DNA of 64,000 bases from CTSoil-043 sp963821235 (GCA_963821235.1 CAWGCS010000001.1:1922001-1986000); one strand, 5' to 3'; counted from the first letter of the stretch, positions 1 through 8,570 are shown. Translations and numbers: made by a program. The notes: generated from the letters alone by a model not told the origin.

Positions 1-1
1 C

Positions 2-583
2 GACGCGCTCGCCGCGGCCCTGCCGTCGGCGCGCCGTCCCGACCGCGGCGCCTCGGTCGGCGGGGATCGCCTGGTCCGGGTCGCCGCAACGGTGTCGGCC
101 TCCACCTCGCCGGGCGTCCTGCGGGCGGCCCTGGCCGCCACCAGCGGCCGCAGCGGCCTCGCCGCGGCGGTGGCCGCCGACAGTCTGGCGGGCGTGCTCG
201 ACGTGCTCCACCGCCAGGGGCTGACCGACGACGAGGTGACGTTCCTGGGCCTGGTCCTCGTGCTCGGGACGCCCGCCGGGCCCGAGGCCGCCGCCCGCGT
301 CGTCGCGGCCCACTACCTGCGCCCCGTCGTCCGCGACGCCGGCGGCCACCCGCGCCGCCTCGGGCCCGCCGTCCTGGCCACGTGGGACGGGGCGGCACCT
401 GGCTGGGAGGACTTCTCCTGGGGGATCCTCCCGGACCTGGCGGACCGGGTTCGGATGCGCGTCGGCGACTTCGAGGTCGAGCGGGCTCGCCGCGCGGAGG
501 TCCTTGCCGGCCTGGTGGGCCGGGGCGAGACGACCTCCGACGCCTTCGCGACGGCCGTGCGGACGCTGCGGCCGGTCGGCTAG
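2..583 (+). CDS. C-terminal part of an unrecognised protein, cut by the window edge
   Basis: The reading frame is open from base 2 to a TAG stop at 581-583. The GTG at 92 could be an internal start, but the frame upstream of it has the same composition, so I read this as the tail of a longer gene. The visible 193 residues are rich in Ala, Arg and Val and look helical and soluble, with no membrane segment, signal peptide or metal motif. A Trp-containing stretch lies near residues 124-135. I do not recognise the family and suggest no function. The stop codon overlaps a TAGGCT -10 element that probably serves the next gene. Confidence 0.6.
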   Translation, partial: DALAAALPSARRPDRGASVGGDRLVRVAATVSASTSPGVLRAALAATSGRSGLAAAVAADSLAGVLDVLHRQGLTDDEVTFLGLVLVLGTPAGPEAAARVVAAHYLRPVVRDAGGHPRRLGPAVLATWDGAAPGWEDFSWGILPDLADRVRMRVGDFEVERARRAEVLAGLVGRGETTSDAFATAVRTLRPVG

Positions 584-586
584 GCT
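581..586 (+). promoter_or_regulatory. -10 element (TAGGCT) upstream of the mttB-family gene
   Basis: TAGGCT fits the TANNNT -10 consensus seen before many genes here and overlaps the stop codon of the preceding gene. A GTG in frame with the methyltransferase lies 8 bases downstream at 595, the spacing seen at leaderless genes in this window. The later ATG at 652 has its own Shine-Dalgarno sequence. No clear -35 is visible. Confidence 0.4.
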
Positions 587-651
587 CGACGGGCGTGAGC
601 GCGCCGCCCCGCGCGGCGCCGGCGCCGTCGTTCGTCCGGGAGGCCACCGCG

Positions 652-2121
652 ATGCCCGATCCTGCCTCGCCCGTCCGGGCCCTCCCGCTCGGCGAGCCGG
701 CCCTGCGCCCGCTCTCGCCGGAGGGCCTCGCCCGCCTCCACGCCGCCAGCCTCCGGATCCTCGACGAGACCGGCGTGACCGTCGGCTCGCCGGGCGTGCG
801 CAGCCGCCTGGCGGCAGCCGGTGCCCGCGTGGACGGCGATCGGGTCCGGCTCCCAGCGACCCTGCTGGAGGCCGCGCTCGCCGCGGCACCCCACGCCTAC
901 ACGCTGGCCGCCCGCGAGGCCGCCTGGGACCTCCCCCTCGACGGCGCCCACGGCTACCTCTCGGTCGACGGCAGCGCTGCCGAGATCCTCGACTTCGAAT
1001 CCGGCGTCCGGCGGCCTTCGAACGAGGCCGACCTGGCGACGGTGACGCGGCTGGCCGACGCCCTGCCGGAGATCTCCTTCCTGTGGCAGGGCGTAGAGGC
1101 AGGGGACCGCCCGGTCCCGGTCCGCCCGCTCCACGAGCTGCGGACCCAGCTGGCGAACAGCGGCAAGCACGTCCAGCTCATGACCGCGGTGACTCCGCTC
1201 GCCGCCCGGGGGGCCGTGGAGCTGGCGCGAGCCGTCGCCGGCGGGGCGGACGCCCTGCGCGCACGGCCGATCCTCTCTTCGTTCCAGGTGAGCCTGAGCC
1301 CCCTCTCCTTCGAGGGCGACGCCCTGGAGGCGACGCTGGTCTACGCCGAGGCGGGCGTCCCAGCGGGCTTCGTGGTGATGGCCATCGGCTGCGCCACCGC
1401 GCCGGCGACCCCGGCCGGGGTCCTCGCCCAGAGCAACGCCGAGGTGCTGGCCGGCGTGGCTATCCTCGAGACGATCGCCCCCGGCAGCCCCACCTTCTAC
1501 GGCGCCTGCTCGACGACGATGGACCTGCGCAGCGGCCTCGTCGCCTGCGGCGGCCCCGAGGACCTCCTCTACCAGGCCGCCTTCGCCCAGCTCGCCCGTC
1601 ACTACCGGCTGCCGTCGAGCGTGGGGACGTTCGCCCCCGGGGCGAAGTCGGCGGACTGGCAGGCAGGCCTGGAGAACGGCCTGTCGGGCCTGGCCAGCCT
1701 CCTCGGCGGTGCCGACATGCTGTCGGGCGCCGGGCTCCTCTACGCGGCCCGGGTCCTCTCCCTCGAGGAGATGGTCCTCGACGCCGAGATCTTCAGCCTC
1801 CTGCGCCATCTCGCCGGCGGGATCCGGGTCGACGACGAGGCCCTCGCCGTGGCAGCGATCGGCGAGGTCGGCCCCGGCGGCAACTTCCTGGCCGAGGATC
1901 ACACGATCGCCCACATGCGCGAGCTCTGGCAGCCGCGCCTGTTCGACCGGGGGACGTGGGAGGACTGGGAGGCGGGCGGTCGCCCATCACCGCGCGACCG
2001 CGCGCACGAGCGGGCACGCTCGCTCCTCGCCTCGCACGTGCCGCCGCCGCTCCCGGTCGGCGTCGAGGACGAGCTCGACCGGATCGTCGCGTCCTTCTCG
2101 CGGCAGGCGGGGATCGCGTAG
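652..2121 (+). CDS. MttB-family (trimethylamine methyltransferase-like) corrinoid-dependent methyltransferase
   Basis: The 489-residue product resembles the MttB/COG5598 superfamily in its full length and in the Gly/Ala-rich barrel, which has characteristic segments such as YLSVDGSAAEILDF and FYGACSTTMDLRSG. Family members move a methyl group from a quaternary or tertiary amine to a corrinoid protein. There is no in-frame amber codon, so this is a non-pyrrolysine member, a group that includes enzymes for glycine betaine and related compounds. The ATG at 652 is chosen because GGGAGG lies 8 bases upstream (638-643). An in-frame GTG at 595, placed for leaderless translation, would add 19 residues. 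No corrinoid protein or reactivase gene is adjacent, so the substrate is unknown. An aldolase and a phosphatase follow on the same strand. Confidence 0.8.
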   Translation: MPDPASPVRALPLGEPALRPLSPEGLARLHAASLRILDETGVTVGSPGVRSRLAAAGARVDGDRVRLPATLLEAALAAAPHAYTLAAREAAWDLPLDGAHGYLSVDGSAAEILDFESGVRRPSNEADLATVTRLADALPEISFLWQGVEAGDRPVPVRPLHELRTQLANSGKHVQLMTAVTPLAARGAVELARAVAGGADALRARPILSSFQVSLSPLSFEGDALEATLVYAEAGVPAGFVVMAIGCATAPATPAGVLAQSNAEVLAGVAILETIAPGSPTFYGACSTTMDLRSGLVACGGPEDLLYQAAFAQLARHYRLPSSVGTFAPGAKSADWQAGLENGLSGLASLLGGADMLSGAGLLYAARVLSLEEMVLDAEIFSLLRHLAGGIRVDDEALAVAAIGEVGPGGNFLAEDHTIAHMRELWQPRLFDRGTWEDWEAGGRPSPRDRAHERARSLLASHVPPPLPVGVEDELDRIVASFSRQAGIA

Positions 2122-2203
2122 CGGCCCGGCCGGGCGACACGCCCGTCCCTTCGGCCCCCTGACGACGGGCCGCCCGGACGGGGGGGCCCGGACGCGGCCG
2201 TCG

Positions 2204-2209
2204 TACCAT
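2204..2209 (+). promoter_or_regulatory. -10 element (TACCAT) upstream of the class II aldolase
   Basis: TACCAT lies in the 206-base gap between the methyltransferase and the aldolase. It would give a leader of about 110 bases before the ATG at 2328. The rest of the gap holds no gene I can support; an in-frame ATG at 2208 overlaps the element and is judged not to be the start. Confidence 0.35.
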
Positions 2210-2327
2210 GAGCACGCCGCGGGTGCCCGGCGCGGCGCGCCGGCCGAGCCGCGGCGCGTCACGAACCGCCACCCGCGCGGCGCGGGCCACCGCCCGCCCG
2301 CCCGTCGATGACAGGAGACCCGCGCCC

Positions 2328-3734
2328 ATGGCCACCGTCGCTACCTCCGTCCCCGAGCTGATCGCCCTCCTCGAGGGCACCGCGCGCCTCGAGGCCGATC
2401 GCGTCGTCGTCACCGACGAGGCCGCCTTCCGTGCCCGGACGATCGAGGATCTCGCCTGGACCCAGACCTTCTCGGGCGACGACGCCACCGTCGAGGCCGC
2501 TCGCTGGATCATCTGGGAGGCGAGCCAGGCCCTTGGCGCTCGGTCGGCCAGCATCCAGGAGCTCTACGCGGCGCGCGCTCGCGGCGAGGTCAGCGGCTTC
2601 ACCGTGCCCGCCATCAACATCCGGATGGACACCTTCGACATGGCGAAGACGATCTTCACCACGGCGAAGGCCAAGGCGGTCGGCCCGGTCATCCTCGAGC
2701 TCGCTCGCTCCGAGCAGACCTACACCTGGCAGCGTGTCTTCGAGTACGCCCCCAACGTCCTCGCCGGCGCCATCGCCGCCGGTTGGGTCGGCCCCGTCTT
2801 CATCCAGGGCGACCACTACCAGTTCAACGCCAAGAAGTACGCCGCCGACCCGGAGGCCGTGACGGAGGAGATCCGCAGGGCCTGCCGCGACGCGGTGGCG
2901 GCCGGCTACCTGAACATCGACGTCGACAGCTCGACCCTCGTCGACCTCTCCAAGGCGACCGTCGACGATCAGCAGCGCGTCAACTACACGCGGGCTGCGG
3001 AGATCACCGCCCTCATCCGCGAGCTCGAGCCGGCCGGCGTCACGATCTCGGTCGGCGGCGAGATCGGCGAGGTTGGCAAGCAGAACTCCAACGAGGCCGA
3101 GCTTCGGGCGTACCTCGACGGCTTCCGTCGCGAGCTCGACGCCCGGGCGGCCGGCGCCCTCGGCGTCAGCAAGGTCAGCGTCCAGACCGGCACCAGCCAC
3201 GGCGGCGTCCCCCTGCCGGACGGCGGCGTGGCCGAGGTCAAGCTCGACTTCGAGGTCCTCCGCGTCCTCGGGCAGGTCGCCCGGACCTACGGCGCGGCGG
3301 GCGCCGTCCAGCACGGCGCGAGCACCCTGCCCGATACGCTCTTCCACATCTTCCCGACCGTCGAGACGGCCGAGATCCACCTGGCCACCGGCTTCCAGAA
3401 CGCCGTCTACGAGCACCCGGCCTTCCCCGCCGCGCTCCACGCCGAGATCGAGGCATGGTGCTTCGCCAACGCGGCGGACGAGCGCAAGGAGGGAATGACC
3501 GACACCCAGTTCGTCTACACGACGCGGAAGAAGGCAATCGGCCCCTTCAAGCGCCAGATCTGGAGCCTGATCACGAAGCCGGAGATCCTGGCCAGCCAGG
3601 CGGCCAAGCTCGCTTTCCTCTTCGACCAGCTGAGGGCGAGCGGGACAGCCGAGGTCCTGGCCCGCTACGTCCCCAACGGCCCGGAGTGGCACCGCCCCGC
3701 GCCGGAGGCGCTGAAGGCGCTCGCGGGCGCCTGA
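2328..3734 (+). CDS. Class II (zinc-dependent) fructose-bisphosphate aldolase family protein, long form
   Basis: This 468-residue protein carries the ordered class II aldolase signatures: GDH at 161-163 (zinc-ligand His163), GGEIGEVG at 243-250, GTSHGG with His291, and VQHG with His329. The barrel begins near residue 90 (GFTVPAINI), leaving an N-terminal extension of about 85 residues beyond the usual 300-residue enzyme; the C-terminus is also long. Family members cleave or form ketose bisphosphates such as fructose- or tagatose-1,6-bisphosphate in the cytoplasm. ATG 2328 is chosen for the AGGAG at 2313-2317. An inositol-phosphatase-like gene follows after 6 bases, so the two are probably cotranscribed. 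The exact sugar phosphate cannot be told from the sequence. Confidence 0.85.
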   Translation: MATVATSVPELIALLEGTARLEADRVVVTDEAAFRARTIEDLAWTQTFSGDDATVEAARWIIWEASQALGARSASIQELYAARARGEVSGFTVPAINIRMDTFDMAKTIFTTAKAKAVGPVILELARSEQTYTWQRVFEYAPNVLAGAIAAGWVGPVFIQGDHYQFNAKKYAADPEAVTEEIRRACRDAVAAGYLNIDVDSSTLVDLSKATVDDQQRVNYTRAAEITALIRELEPAGVTISVGGEIGEVGKQNSNEAELRAYLDGFRRELDARAAGALGVSKVSVQTGTSHGGVPLPDGGVAEVKLDFEVLRVLGQVARTYGAAGAVQHGASTLPDTLFHIFPTVETAEIHLATGFQNAVYEHPAFPAALHAEIEAWCFANAADERKEGMTDTQFVYTTRKKAIGPFKRQIWSLITKPEILASQAAKLAFLFDQLRASGTAEVLARYVPNGPEWHRPAPEALKALAGA

Positions 3735-3740
3735 CCGACG

Positions 3741-4589
3741 ATGGCGGGGGAGGCACCAGCGTTCGGGGGCGGCTGGAGCGCCGGGCTCCGCCGGGCGGGC
3801 GAGGGCGACCTCAACCGCTGGCTCTCCCTCGCCCTGGAGCTCGCCGACGAGGCGGACCGCGTCGCCCTGCGCTGGTATCGCCGGGCGGTCCCGACCACCC
3901 GGAAGCCCGATCGGACCTACGTCACGGAGGCCGACCAGGCGATCGAGCGCCTGATTCGGGAGCGGATTCGGGCCGTCTACCCGGACCACGGCTTCGTCGG
4001 CGAGGAATACGGTGACGAGGAGGGGTCGGCTGGCGTCCGCTGGTACATCGATCCGATCGACGGCACCCACAACTACATTCGGGGCGTGCCGCTCTTCGGG
4101 ACCCTCCTGGCCGTCGAGGTGGATGGCGAGCTGCAGGTCGGGGTGATGTCCGCCCCGGCGATGGGCGAGCGCTGGTACGCCGCCCGCGGCGGCGGGGCCT
4201 GGAACGTCGGCCGCGACGGCCGGCGGCGGCGGGTCGTGGTCAGCGAGGTTGCCGCCCTGGAGGACGCCCAGCTGATCTACGGCAGCCGGCGCGAGAACCT
4301 CGCCTCCGGCCTCATGCCCGGCTTCGACGCCGTCATCGACGCCTGCTGGCGGGAGCGCGGCTTCGGCGACTTCTGGGGCTACGCCCTCGTGGCCGAGGGC
4401 GCCGCCGAGGCCATGTTCGAGACGGGCATGCACAGCTGGGACGTCGCCGCGCCCCTCGTCATCATCGAGGAGGCCGGGGGCCGGGTGACCGACGTCAGGG
4501 GCGCCCGCGACGTTCACGCGCCGAGCATCGTCGGCTCGAACGGCCACCTCCACGACGAGCTGCTGCGGCAGCTGCGGGCCCCGGGCTGA
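3741..4589 (+). CDS. Inositol-monophosphatase-family phosphatase
   Basis: The 282 residues carry all hallmarks of the Mg2+-dependent, Li+-sensitive IMPase family: VTEAD (Asp65), GEEYG (Glu88/Glu89), DPIDGT (Asp104, Asp107) and WDVAAP (Asp234). The size is typical. Members hydrolyse inositol phosphates, histidinol phosphate or fructose-1,6-bisphosphate. Lying 6 bases after an aldolase, it could act on the same sugar-phosphate pool, for example as a fructose bisphosphatase, but this is only context. Histidinol phosphatase (HisN) is the main alternative. Its end faces the minus-strand aminotransferase gene across 30 bases. Confidence 0.85.
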   Translation: MAGEAPAFGGGWSAGLRRAGEGDLNRWLSLALELADEADRVALRWYRRAVPTTRKPDRTYVTEADQAIERLIRERIRAVYPDHGFVGEEYGDEEGSAGVRWYIDPIDGTHNYIRGVPLFGTLLAVEVDGELQVGVMSAPAMGERWYAARGGGAWNVGRDGRRRRVVVSEVAALEDAQLIYGSRRENLASGLMPGFDAVIDACWRERGFGDFWGYALVAEGAAEAMFETGMHSWDVAAPLVIIEEAGGRVTDVRGARDVHAPSIVGSNGHLHDELLRQLRAPG

Positions 4590-4619
4590 GCGCGGCCGGC
4601 GCCCCGAGGGAGGGGACGG

Positions 4620-5945
4620 TCAGGCGCCCGCCGCGGTGATCGCCTCGTCCAGGATGCGCAGGGCGAGGTCGGCCTCGTCGGCCGTGGTCACGAGGGGAGG
4701 GATGATCCGGGTCACGTTGGCGTAGGCGCCCGCCGAGAGGACGATGAGGTGGCGGGCCAGCGCCTCGGCCAGGACCCGCCGGCAGAGGTCGGGATCGGGG
4801 ACGCGCCCGTCGCCCTCGGCGGGCCGCACGAACTCCAGGGCGACCATGAGCCCCAGTCCCCGCACGTCGCCGACCGCCGGGTGGCGGGCCCGGATCGCGC
4901 GGAGGCCGTCGAGGAGCTGGGCGCCGCGGGCCCGGGCGTTGCCGACGAGGCCCTCGTCCTCCACGACGTCGAGCGTCGCGTTGGCGGCGGCCGCGGCGAC
5001 GACGTTGCCGCCGAACGTCCCGCCGTGGGCTCCCGGCCGCCAGCGTGCGACCAGCTCCTCCCTGGCGATGATCCCCGAGAGCGGCAGGCCGGAGGCGATC
5101 CCCTTGGCGAAGACGAGCACGTCGGGCTCGACGTCCCAGTGGCGGACGGCGAAGAGCTCACCCGTCCGGCCGACCCCCGTCTGGACCTCGTCGACGACGA
5201 GGAGGATGCCGTGGCGGGCGGTGATCTCCCGGAGGCGGGGCAGGAAGGCGGGCGAGGGGACGACGTAGCCGCCCTCGCCGAGGACGGGCTCGACGATCAC
5301 GGCCGCCACCTTCTCCGGGAAGACGAGCGTGTGGAGGAGGAGGTCGAGGCGGGCCTCCCAGTCGCAGGTGCAGGCGGCCGGGTCGTGGGCGCCGCCGGCG
5401 GCGCGATAGCAGTACGGATAGTCGGCGATGTAGACGGAGCCGGGCAGCGGCTCGAAGTCGCCGCGGTAGACGTTCTTGGCCGTGGTCAGGGCCATCGCCT
5501 GGGCGGTGCGGCCGTGGAAGCCGCCCTGGAAGACCACGATCGCGGGCCGGCCCGTCGCCGCGCGGGCCAGCTTGACGGCCGCCTCCACCGCCTCGGCGCC
5601 CGAGTTGGCCAGGAAGGCCTGCCACGGACCGCCCGGCAGGACCGTGCGGAGGCGCTCGTACAGGCGAAGGCCCGGCTCGTGATAGACGATGTTCTGCTGG
5701 CCATGGAGGAGCTTGGCGGCCTGGGCCTGGACCGCGGCCACGACGCGCGGATGGGCGTGGCCGGTGTTCGTGACCCCGATCCCTGAGCTGTAGTCGAGGT
5801 AGCGATCGCCGTCGGTGGTGATCAGCCACGAGCCCTCCCCGCGATCGACGGTCAGGTTCGTGATCCGGCTCCAGACGGCCGGGACGACGCTCCGGTCGGG
5901 GAGCGCCGGGGCGGTGGACGCTGGGGTGGCGGCCGTGTCGACCAT
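4620..5945 (-). CDS. Class III PLP aminotransferase (4-aminobutyrate/polyamine type)
   Basis: A 441-residue fold-type I aminotransferase of the GABA/acetylornithine class. Visible motifs are NSGAEAVEAAVKLAR (cofactor phosphate site), FQGGFHGRT, VVDEVQTGVGRTG, and FAKGIASGLP with the Lys that forms the Schiff base. A Cys-bearing insert (YPYCY...CTCDW) matches archaeal/actinobacterial-type GABA aminotransferases. The ATG at 5945 is chosen because GGAGGAG lies just upstream and this start leaves 14 bases after the preceding gene; the longer reading from 5987 would overlap it. It is the last gene of a minus-strand operon for polyamine-type uptake and a cupin regulator, so it probably deaminates imported putrescine or the GABA made from it. 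Substrate specificity is inferred from context. Confidence 0.85.
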   Translation of the reverse strand: MVDTAATPASTAPALPDRSVVPAVWSRITNLTVDRGEGSWLITTDGDRYLDYSSGIGVTNTGHAHPRVVAAVQAQAAKLLHGQQNIVYHEPGLRLYERLRTVLPGGPWQAFLANSGAEAVEAAVKLARAATGRPAIVVFQGGFHGRTAQAMALTTAKNVYRGDFEPLPGSVYIADYPYCYRAAGGAHDPAACTCDWEARLDLLLHTLVFPEKVAAVIVEPVLGEGGYVVPSPAFLPRLREITARHGILLVVDEVQTGVGRTGELFAVRHWDVEPDVLVFAKGIASGLPLSGIIAREELVARWRPGAHGGTFGGNVVAAAAANATLDVVEDEGLVGNARARGAQLLDGLRAIRARHPAVGDVRGLGLMVALEFVRPAEGDGRVPDPDLCRRVLAEALARHLIVLSAGAYANVTRIIPPLVTTADEADLALRILDEAITAAGA

Positions 5946-5959
5946 GGCTGGCTCCTCCA

Positions 5960-6832
5960 TCAGAAGGTTGGCGGCGTGTTGACCCACAGGATCCGCGTCT
6001 CGTCGCGGCCGAGCGCGACGAAGCGGTGGGGGAGGGTGGATGGGAACGTCAGGGCGTCGCCCTCGTCGAGCTCGTGGCAGGCGCGTTCGTCGAGCCAGAC
6101 GGCCACGCGGCCGGCGAGCACGAACATGAACTCCTCTCCCGCGTGGGTGTAGGCGCCCTGCGACGAGGCCCCCGGGGCGAGGACGAAGAGCTGCGGCTCC
6201 AGCTGGGTCGTCAGCGTCGCCAGCTCCTCGATCCGCACGCCGCCCCCGGCCTCCACCGAACGCCGCCGGTCGTGGCGGACGACATGGTCCGCCGGCCCAG
6301 CGGCGGCCGGGGCGGCGTCGGCAGCCCCGACCAGCGCCGCGACGGTCGTCCCGTAGGCGCCGGCGAGCCGGACGAGGGTCGCCACGGAGGCGCCGGTCGT
6401 GCCCCGCTCGAGGCCCGACACCAGCGAAGCCGAGAGCCCGGTCCGGCCGGAGACCTCGCGGAGCGAGAGCCCGGTCCGGGTCCGGAGCGCTCGCAGGCGC
6501 GCGCCGACGACCACCGGCTCGGCCGTCCCGGCCGACAGGGAGGCGGCGCCGGCCCCCGCATGGCCTCCGGGAGGGTCGGTCGGAGCGCCGAGCAGGCGGC
6601 GGATCCCGGCCGCGTTCAGCCCTTCGACGGCGCGCATGTGCCGGATCCGGCGGAGGCGCTCCAGCTCGGTCGGGCCGTAGCGCCGCTCGCGGGTGCCAGC
6701 CCGACGCGCGGCGACCAGCCCCTGGCGCTCCCAGAGGCGGAGGGAGCTCGGCGACACGCCGACCTCGCGGGCGGCGTCGGCGATCCGGAGCAGGCCGGGA
6801 GGGGGGGCCGCGCGCTCGTCGCTCGATCCCAT
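5960..6832 (-). CDS. Three-domain regulator: MerR-type HTH, XRE-type HTH and cupin
   Basis: The 290-residue protein joins three recognisable modules. Residues about 14-82 are a MerR-like winged helix (IADAAREVGVSPSSLRLWE, then RRYGPTELERL). Residues about 109-170 are an XRE/Cro helix-turn-helix (LRALRTRTGLSLREVS, LVSGLERG). Residues about 205-287 form a cupin with a metal-site-like HAGEEF...G core and LPHRF. XRE-cupin proteins such as PuuR sense polyamines or related ligands; a MerR domain in front is unusual. It lies 10 bases after the potC-like permease and before the aminotransferase, so it probably controls this operon, perhaps through the palindrome at 11170-11186. Ligand and operator are inferred. 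Confidence 0.85.
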   Translation of the reverse strand: MGSSDERAAPPPGLLRIADAAREVGVSPSSLRLWERQGLVAARRAGTRERRYGPTELERLRRIRHMRAVEGLNAAGIRRLLGAPTDPPGGHAGAGAASLSAGTAEPVVVGARLRALRTRTGLSLREVSGRTGLSASLVSGLERGTTGASVATLVRLAGAYGTTVAALVGAADAAPAAAGPADHVVRHDRRRSVEAGGGVRIEELATLTTQLEPQLFVLAPGASSQGAYTHAGEEFMFVLAGRVAVWLDERACHELDEGDALTFPSTLPHRFVALGRDETRILWVNTPPTF

Positions 6833-6842
6833 CGCCCAGGCC

Positions 6843-7691
6843 TCAGGCGGCCCGGTCGCGCCGCTGCAGGATCGTGCTGATGACGACGGCTCCGACCGCG
6901 GTCAGGAAGATGATCGTGCCGATGACGTTCACCTGGACCGGCACGCCGATCCGGTAGGCCCCGTAGATGTACATCGGGAAGGTCACCGTCTGGCCGGCCG
7001 TGAAGTTGGTGATCACGAAGTCGTCGATGGAGAGGCTGAAGGCGAGCATCGCGGCGGCCATGATCCCCGGGAAGATGAGGGGGAAGGTGACCTTCCAGAA
7101 GGTGACCCACTCGGTCGCCCCGAGGTCCATGGCCGCCTCCTCGAGGTGGCGCGGGAAGCCTGTCAGGCGGGCCCGGACCGTCACGACCACGTAGCTGATG
7201 TTGAACATGATGTGGGCGATCAGGATCGTCAGCTCGTTCCGCTGCTGGCCGATCGAGACGAACAGGGTCAGCAGGGAGGCGCCCAGGACGATCTCCGGGG
7301 TCGCCATCGGCAGGAAGATGAAGAGGTTCGTGGGCCCACGCCCCCGGAAGGTGTAGCGGGTGAGGGCCAGGCCGATGAGCGTTCCCAGGACCGTCGCCAC
7401 CAGGGTGGAGATGAAGGCGATCCGCAGGCTGGCGGCCACGGCGCTCTCCAGCCCGAGGGCCCCGAACGGGTTGAGCCAGGCATCGAGGCTGAACTGGATC
7501 CAGGTGAAGTTCGACTTGCCGACGGGCCGGTTGAAGCTGAACAGGATCATCACCGCGATCGGCAGCATCAGGTAGCCGATGGCCAGGGCGGTGTACACGT
7601 AGAGGCCGTAGCGGCCCAGCCAGCGGCCGACCCGGCGGCCGATGCCGGGCCGCGCCGATCGGGCCGCAGGGGCGAGCGTCGAGGTGGCCAT
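6843..7691 (-). CDS. potC: Polyamine-type ABC transporter permease (PotC-like)
   Basis: A 282-residue inner-membrane protein with about six hydrophobic segments and the EAA loop typical of BPD permeases (EEAAMDLGATEWVTFWKVTFP). It fits the PotC/YdcV group in its cytoplasmic loop, in LSIDDFVITNF near the C-terminus and in its position after a PotB-like partner. It would form the translocation channel with PotB, powered by PotA and fed by the PotD-like lipoprotein. It starts 3 bases after the potB stop, which implies coupled translation. Putrescine and spermidine are the usual family substrates; other cationic amines are possible. Confidence 0.88.
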   Translation of the reverse strand: MATSTLAPAARSARPGIGRRVGRWLGRYGLYVYTALAIGYLMLPIAVMILFSFNRPVGKSNFTWIQFSLDAWLNPFGALGLESAVAASLRIAFISTLVATVLGTLIGLALTRYTFRGRGPTNLFIFLPMATPEIVLGASLLTLFVSIGQQRNELTILIAHIMFNISYVVVTVRARLTGFPRHLEEAAMDLGATEWVTFWKVTFPLIFPGIMAAAMLAFSLSIDDFVITNFTAGQTVTFPMYIYGAYRIGVPVQVNVIGTIIFLTAVGAVVISTILQRRDRAA

Positions 7692-7694
7692 CGC

Positions 7695-8570
7695 TCAGAC
7701 CGCCCCGCTCGTGAGCTCCTCGGTGCCGAGGAGCCGGGCGTACACCGCCACCGCCAGCAGGATGCCGGCCATCAGGATGAACGAGAGCGCCGCCGCGGTG
7801 GGGTAGTCGTTGTTGGTCAGGAAGCGGCTCTGGATGACGTTCCCGATCATCCGCGTCGAGGGCGTCTGCCCCAGCAGCTCGGCGTTGACGTAGTCGCCCA
7901 TCGCCGGGATGAAGGTCAGGAGGGTCCCCGCGAAGATCCCGGGCAGGGCCAGCGGGAAGGTCACCTTGCGGAAGGTCATGACGGGGCTGGCGTAGAGGTC
8001 CTGGCCGGCCTCCAGGAGCCGTCGGTCGATCTTCTCCAGGCTGACGTAGATCGGGAGGGTCATGAAGGGCAGGAAGTTGTAGGCGATCCCGGTCACCACG
8101 GCGAGGGGCGTCGCCAGGAGCCGGAAGTCCTCCGGCACCGCCCCGACGTCCTTGAGGGGGCCGAGGAAGAGACCGTCGTCGCCGAGGATCGTCCGCCAGC
8201 TGATGACCCGGAGGAGGAAGCTGGTGAAGAACGGGGCGATGACGAGGAAGAGGAGGAGGTTCTTGTAGCGGCCGCCGCGGAAGGCGATCGTGTAGGCGAG
8301 GGGAAAGCTGACGAGGAACGTCAGAAGCGTGGCGAGGCCGGCGAAGACGACGGAGCGGATGAACTGCTCCTCGTAGCGCGCGAGGGCATCCGTGTAGTTG
8401 GTCCAGTTCGAGAGGGAGAACGTGTAGCCCTGCGAGAGGGAGCCGCTCCAGAACGAGGCGATGAACATCTGGACGGCGGGGTAGACGTAGTAGACGGCGA
8501 GCCACAGCAGGCCCGGCGCCAGCAGCAGGTACGGGACCACGAACCGGTAGCGGCGGAGCCGCGCTCCCAC
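7695..8570 (-). CDS. potB: Polyamine-type ABC transporter permease (PotB-like)
   Basis: A 291-residue membrane protein with a first hydrophobic helix at about residues 10-30 (VPYLLLAPGLLWLAVYYVYP) and further helices typical of the PotB/YdcU permeases. The cytoplasmic coupling loop is visible as LLEAGQDLYASPVMTFRKVTFP, followed by FIPAMGDYVNAELLG, a segment well conserved in PotB. It pairs with the downstream PotC-like protein. The gene follows the binding-protein gene after 70 bases and precedes potC by 3 bases, inside the same minus-strand operon. Confidence 0.88.
   Translation of the reverse strand: MGARLRRYRFVVPYLLLAPGLLWLAVYYVYPAVQMFIASFWSGSLSQGYTFSLSNWTNYTDALARYEEQFIRSVVFAGLATLLTFLVSFPLAYTIAFRGGRYKNLLLFLVIAPFFTSFLLRVISWRTILGDDGLFLGPLKDVGAVPEDFRLLATPLAVVTGIAYNFLPFMTLPIYVSLEKIDRRLLEAGQDLYASPVMTFRKVTFPLALPGIFAGTLLTFIPAMGDYVNAELLGQTPSTRMIGNVIQSRFLTNNDYPTAAALSFILMAGILLAVAVYARLLGTEELTSGAV

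Noticed and set aside
652..2121. Pyrrolysine-containing MttB
   Set aside because: No in-frame TAG lies inside the gene. The only TAG is the stop at a normal family length.
2208..2327. ATG 2208 as the start of the aldolase
   Set aside because: It overlaps a TACCAT -10 element, the added 40 residues are Arg/Ala/Pro-rich, and ATG 2328 has a good AGGAG site.
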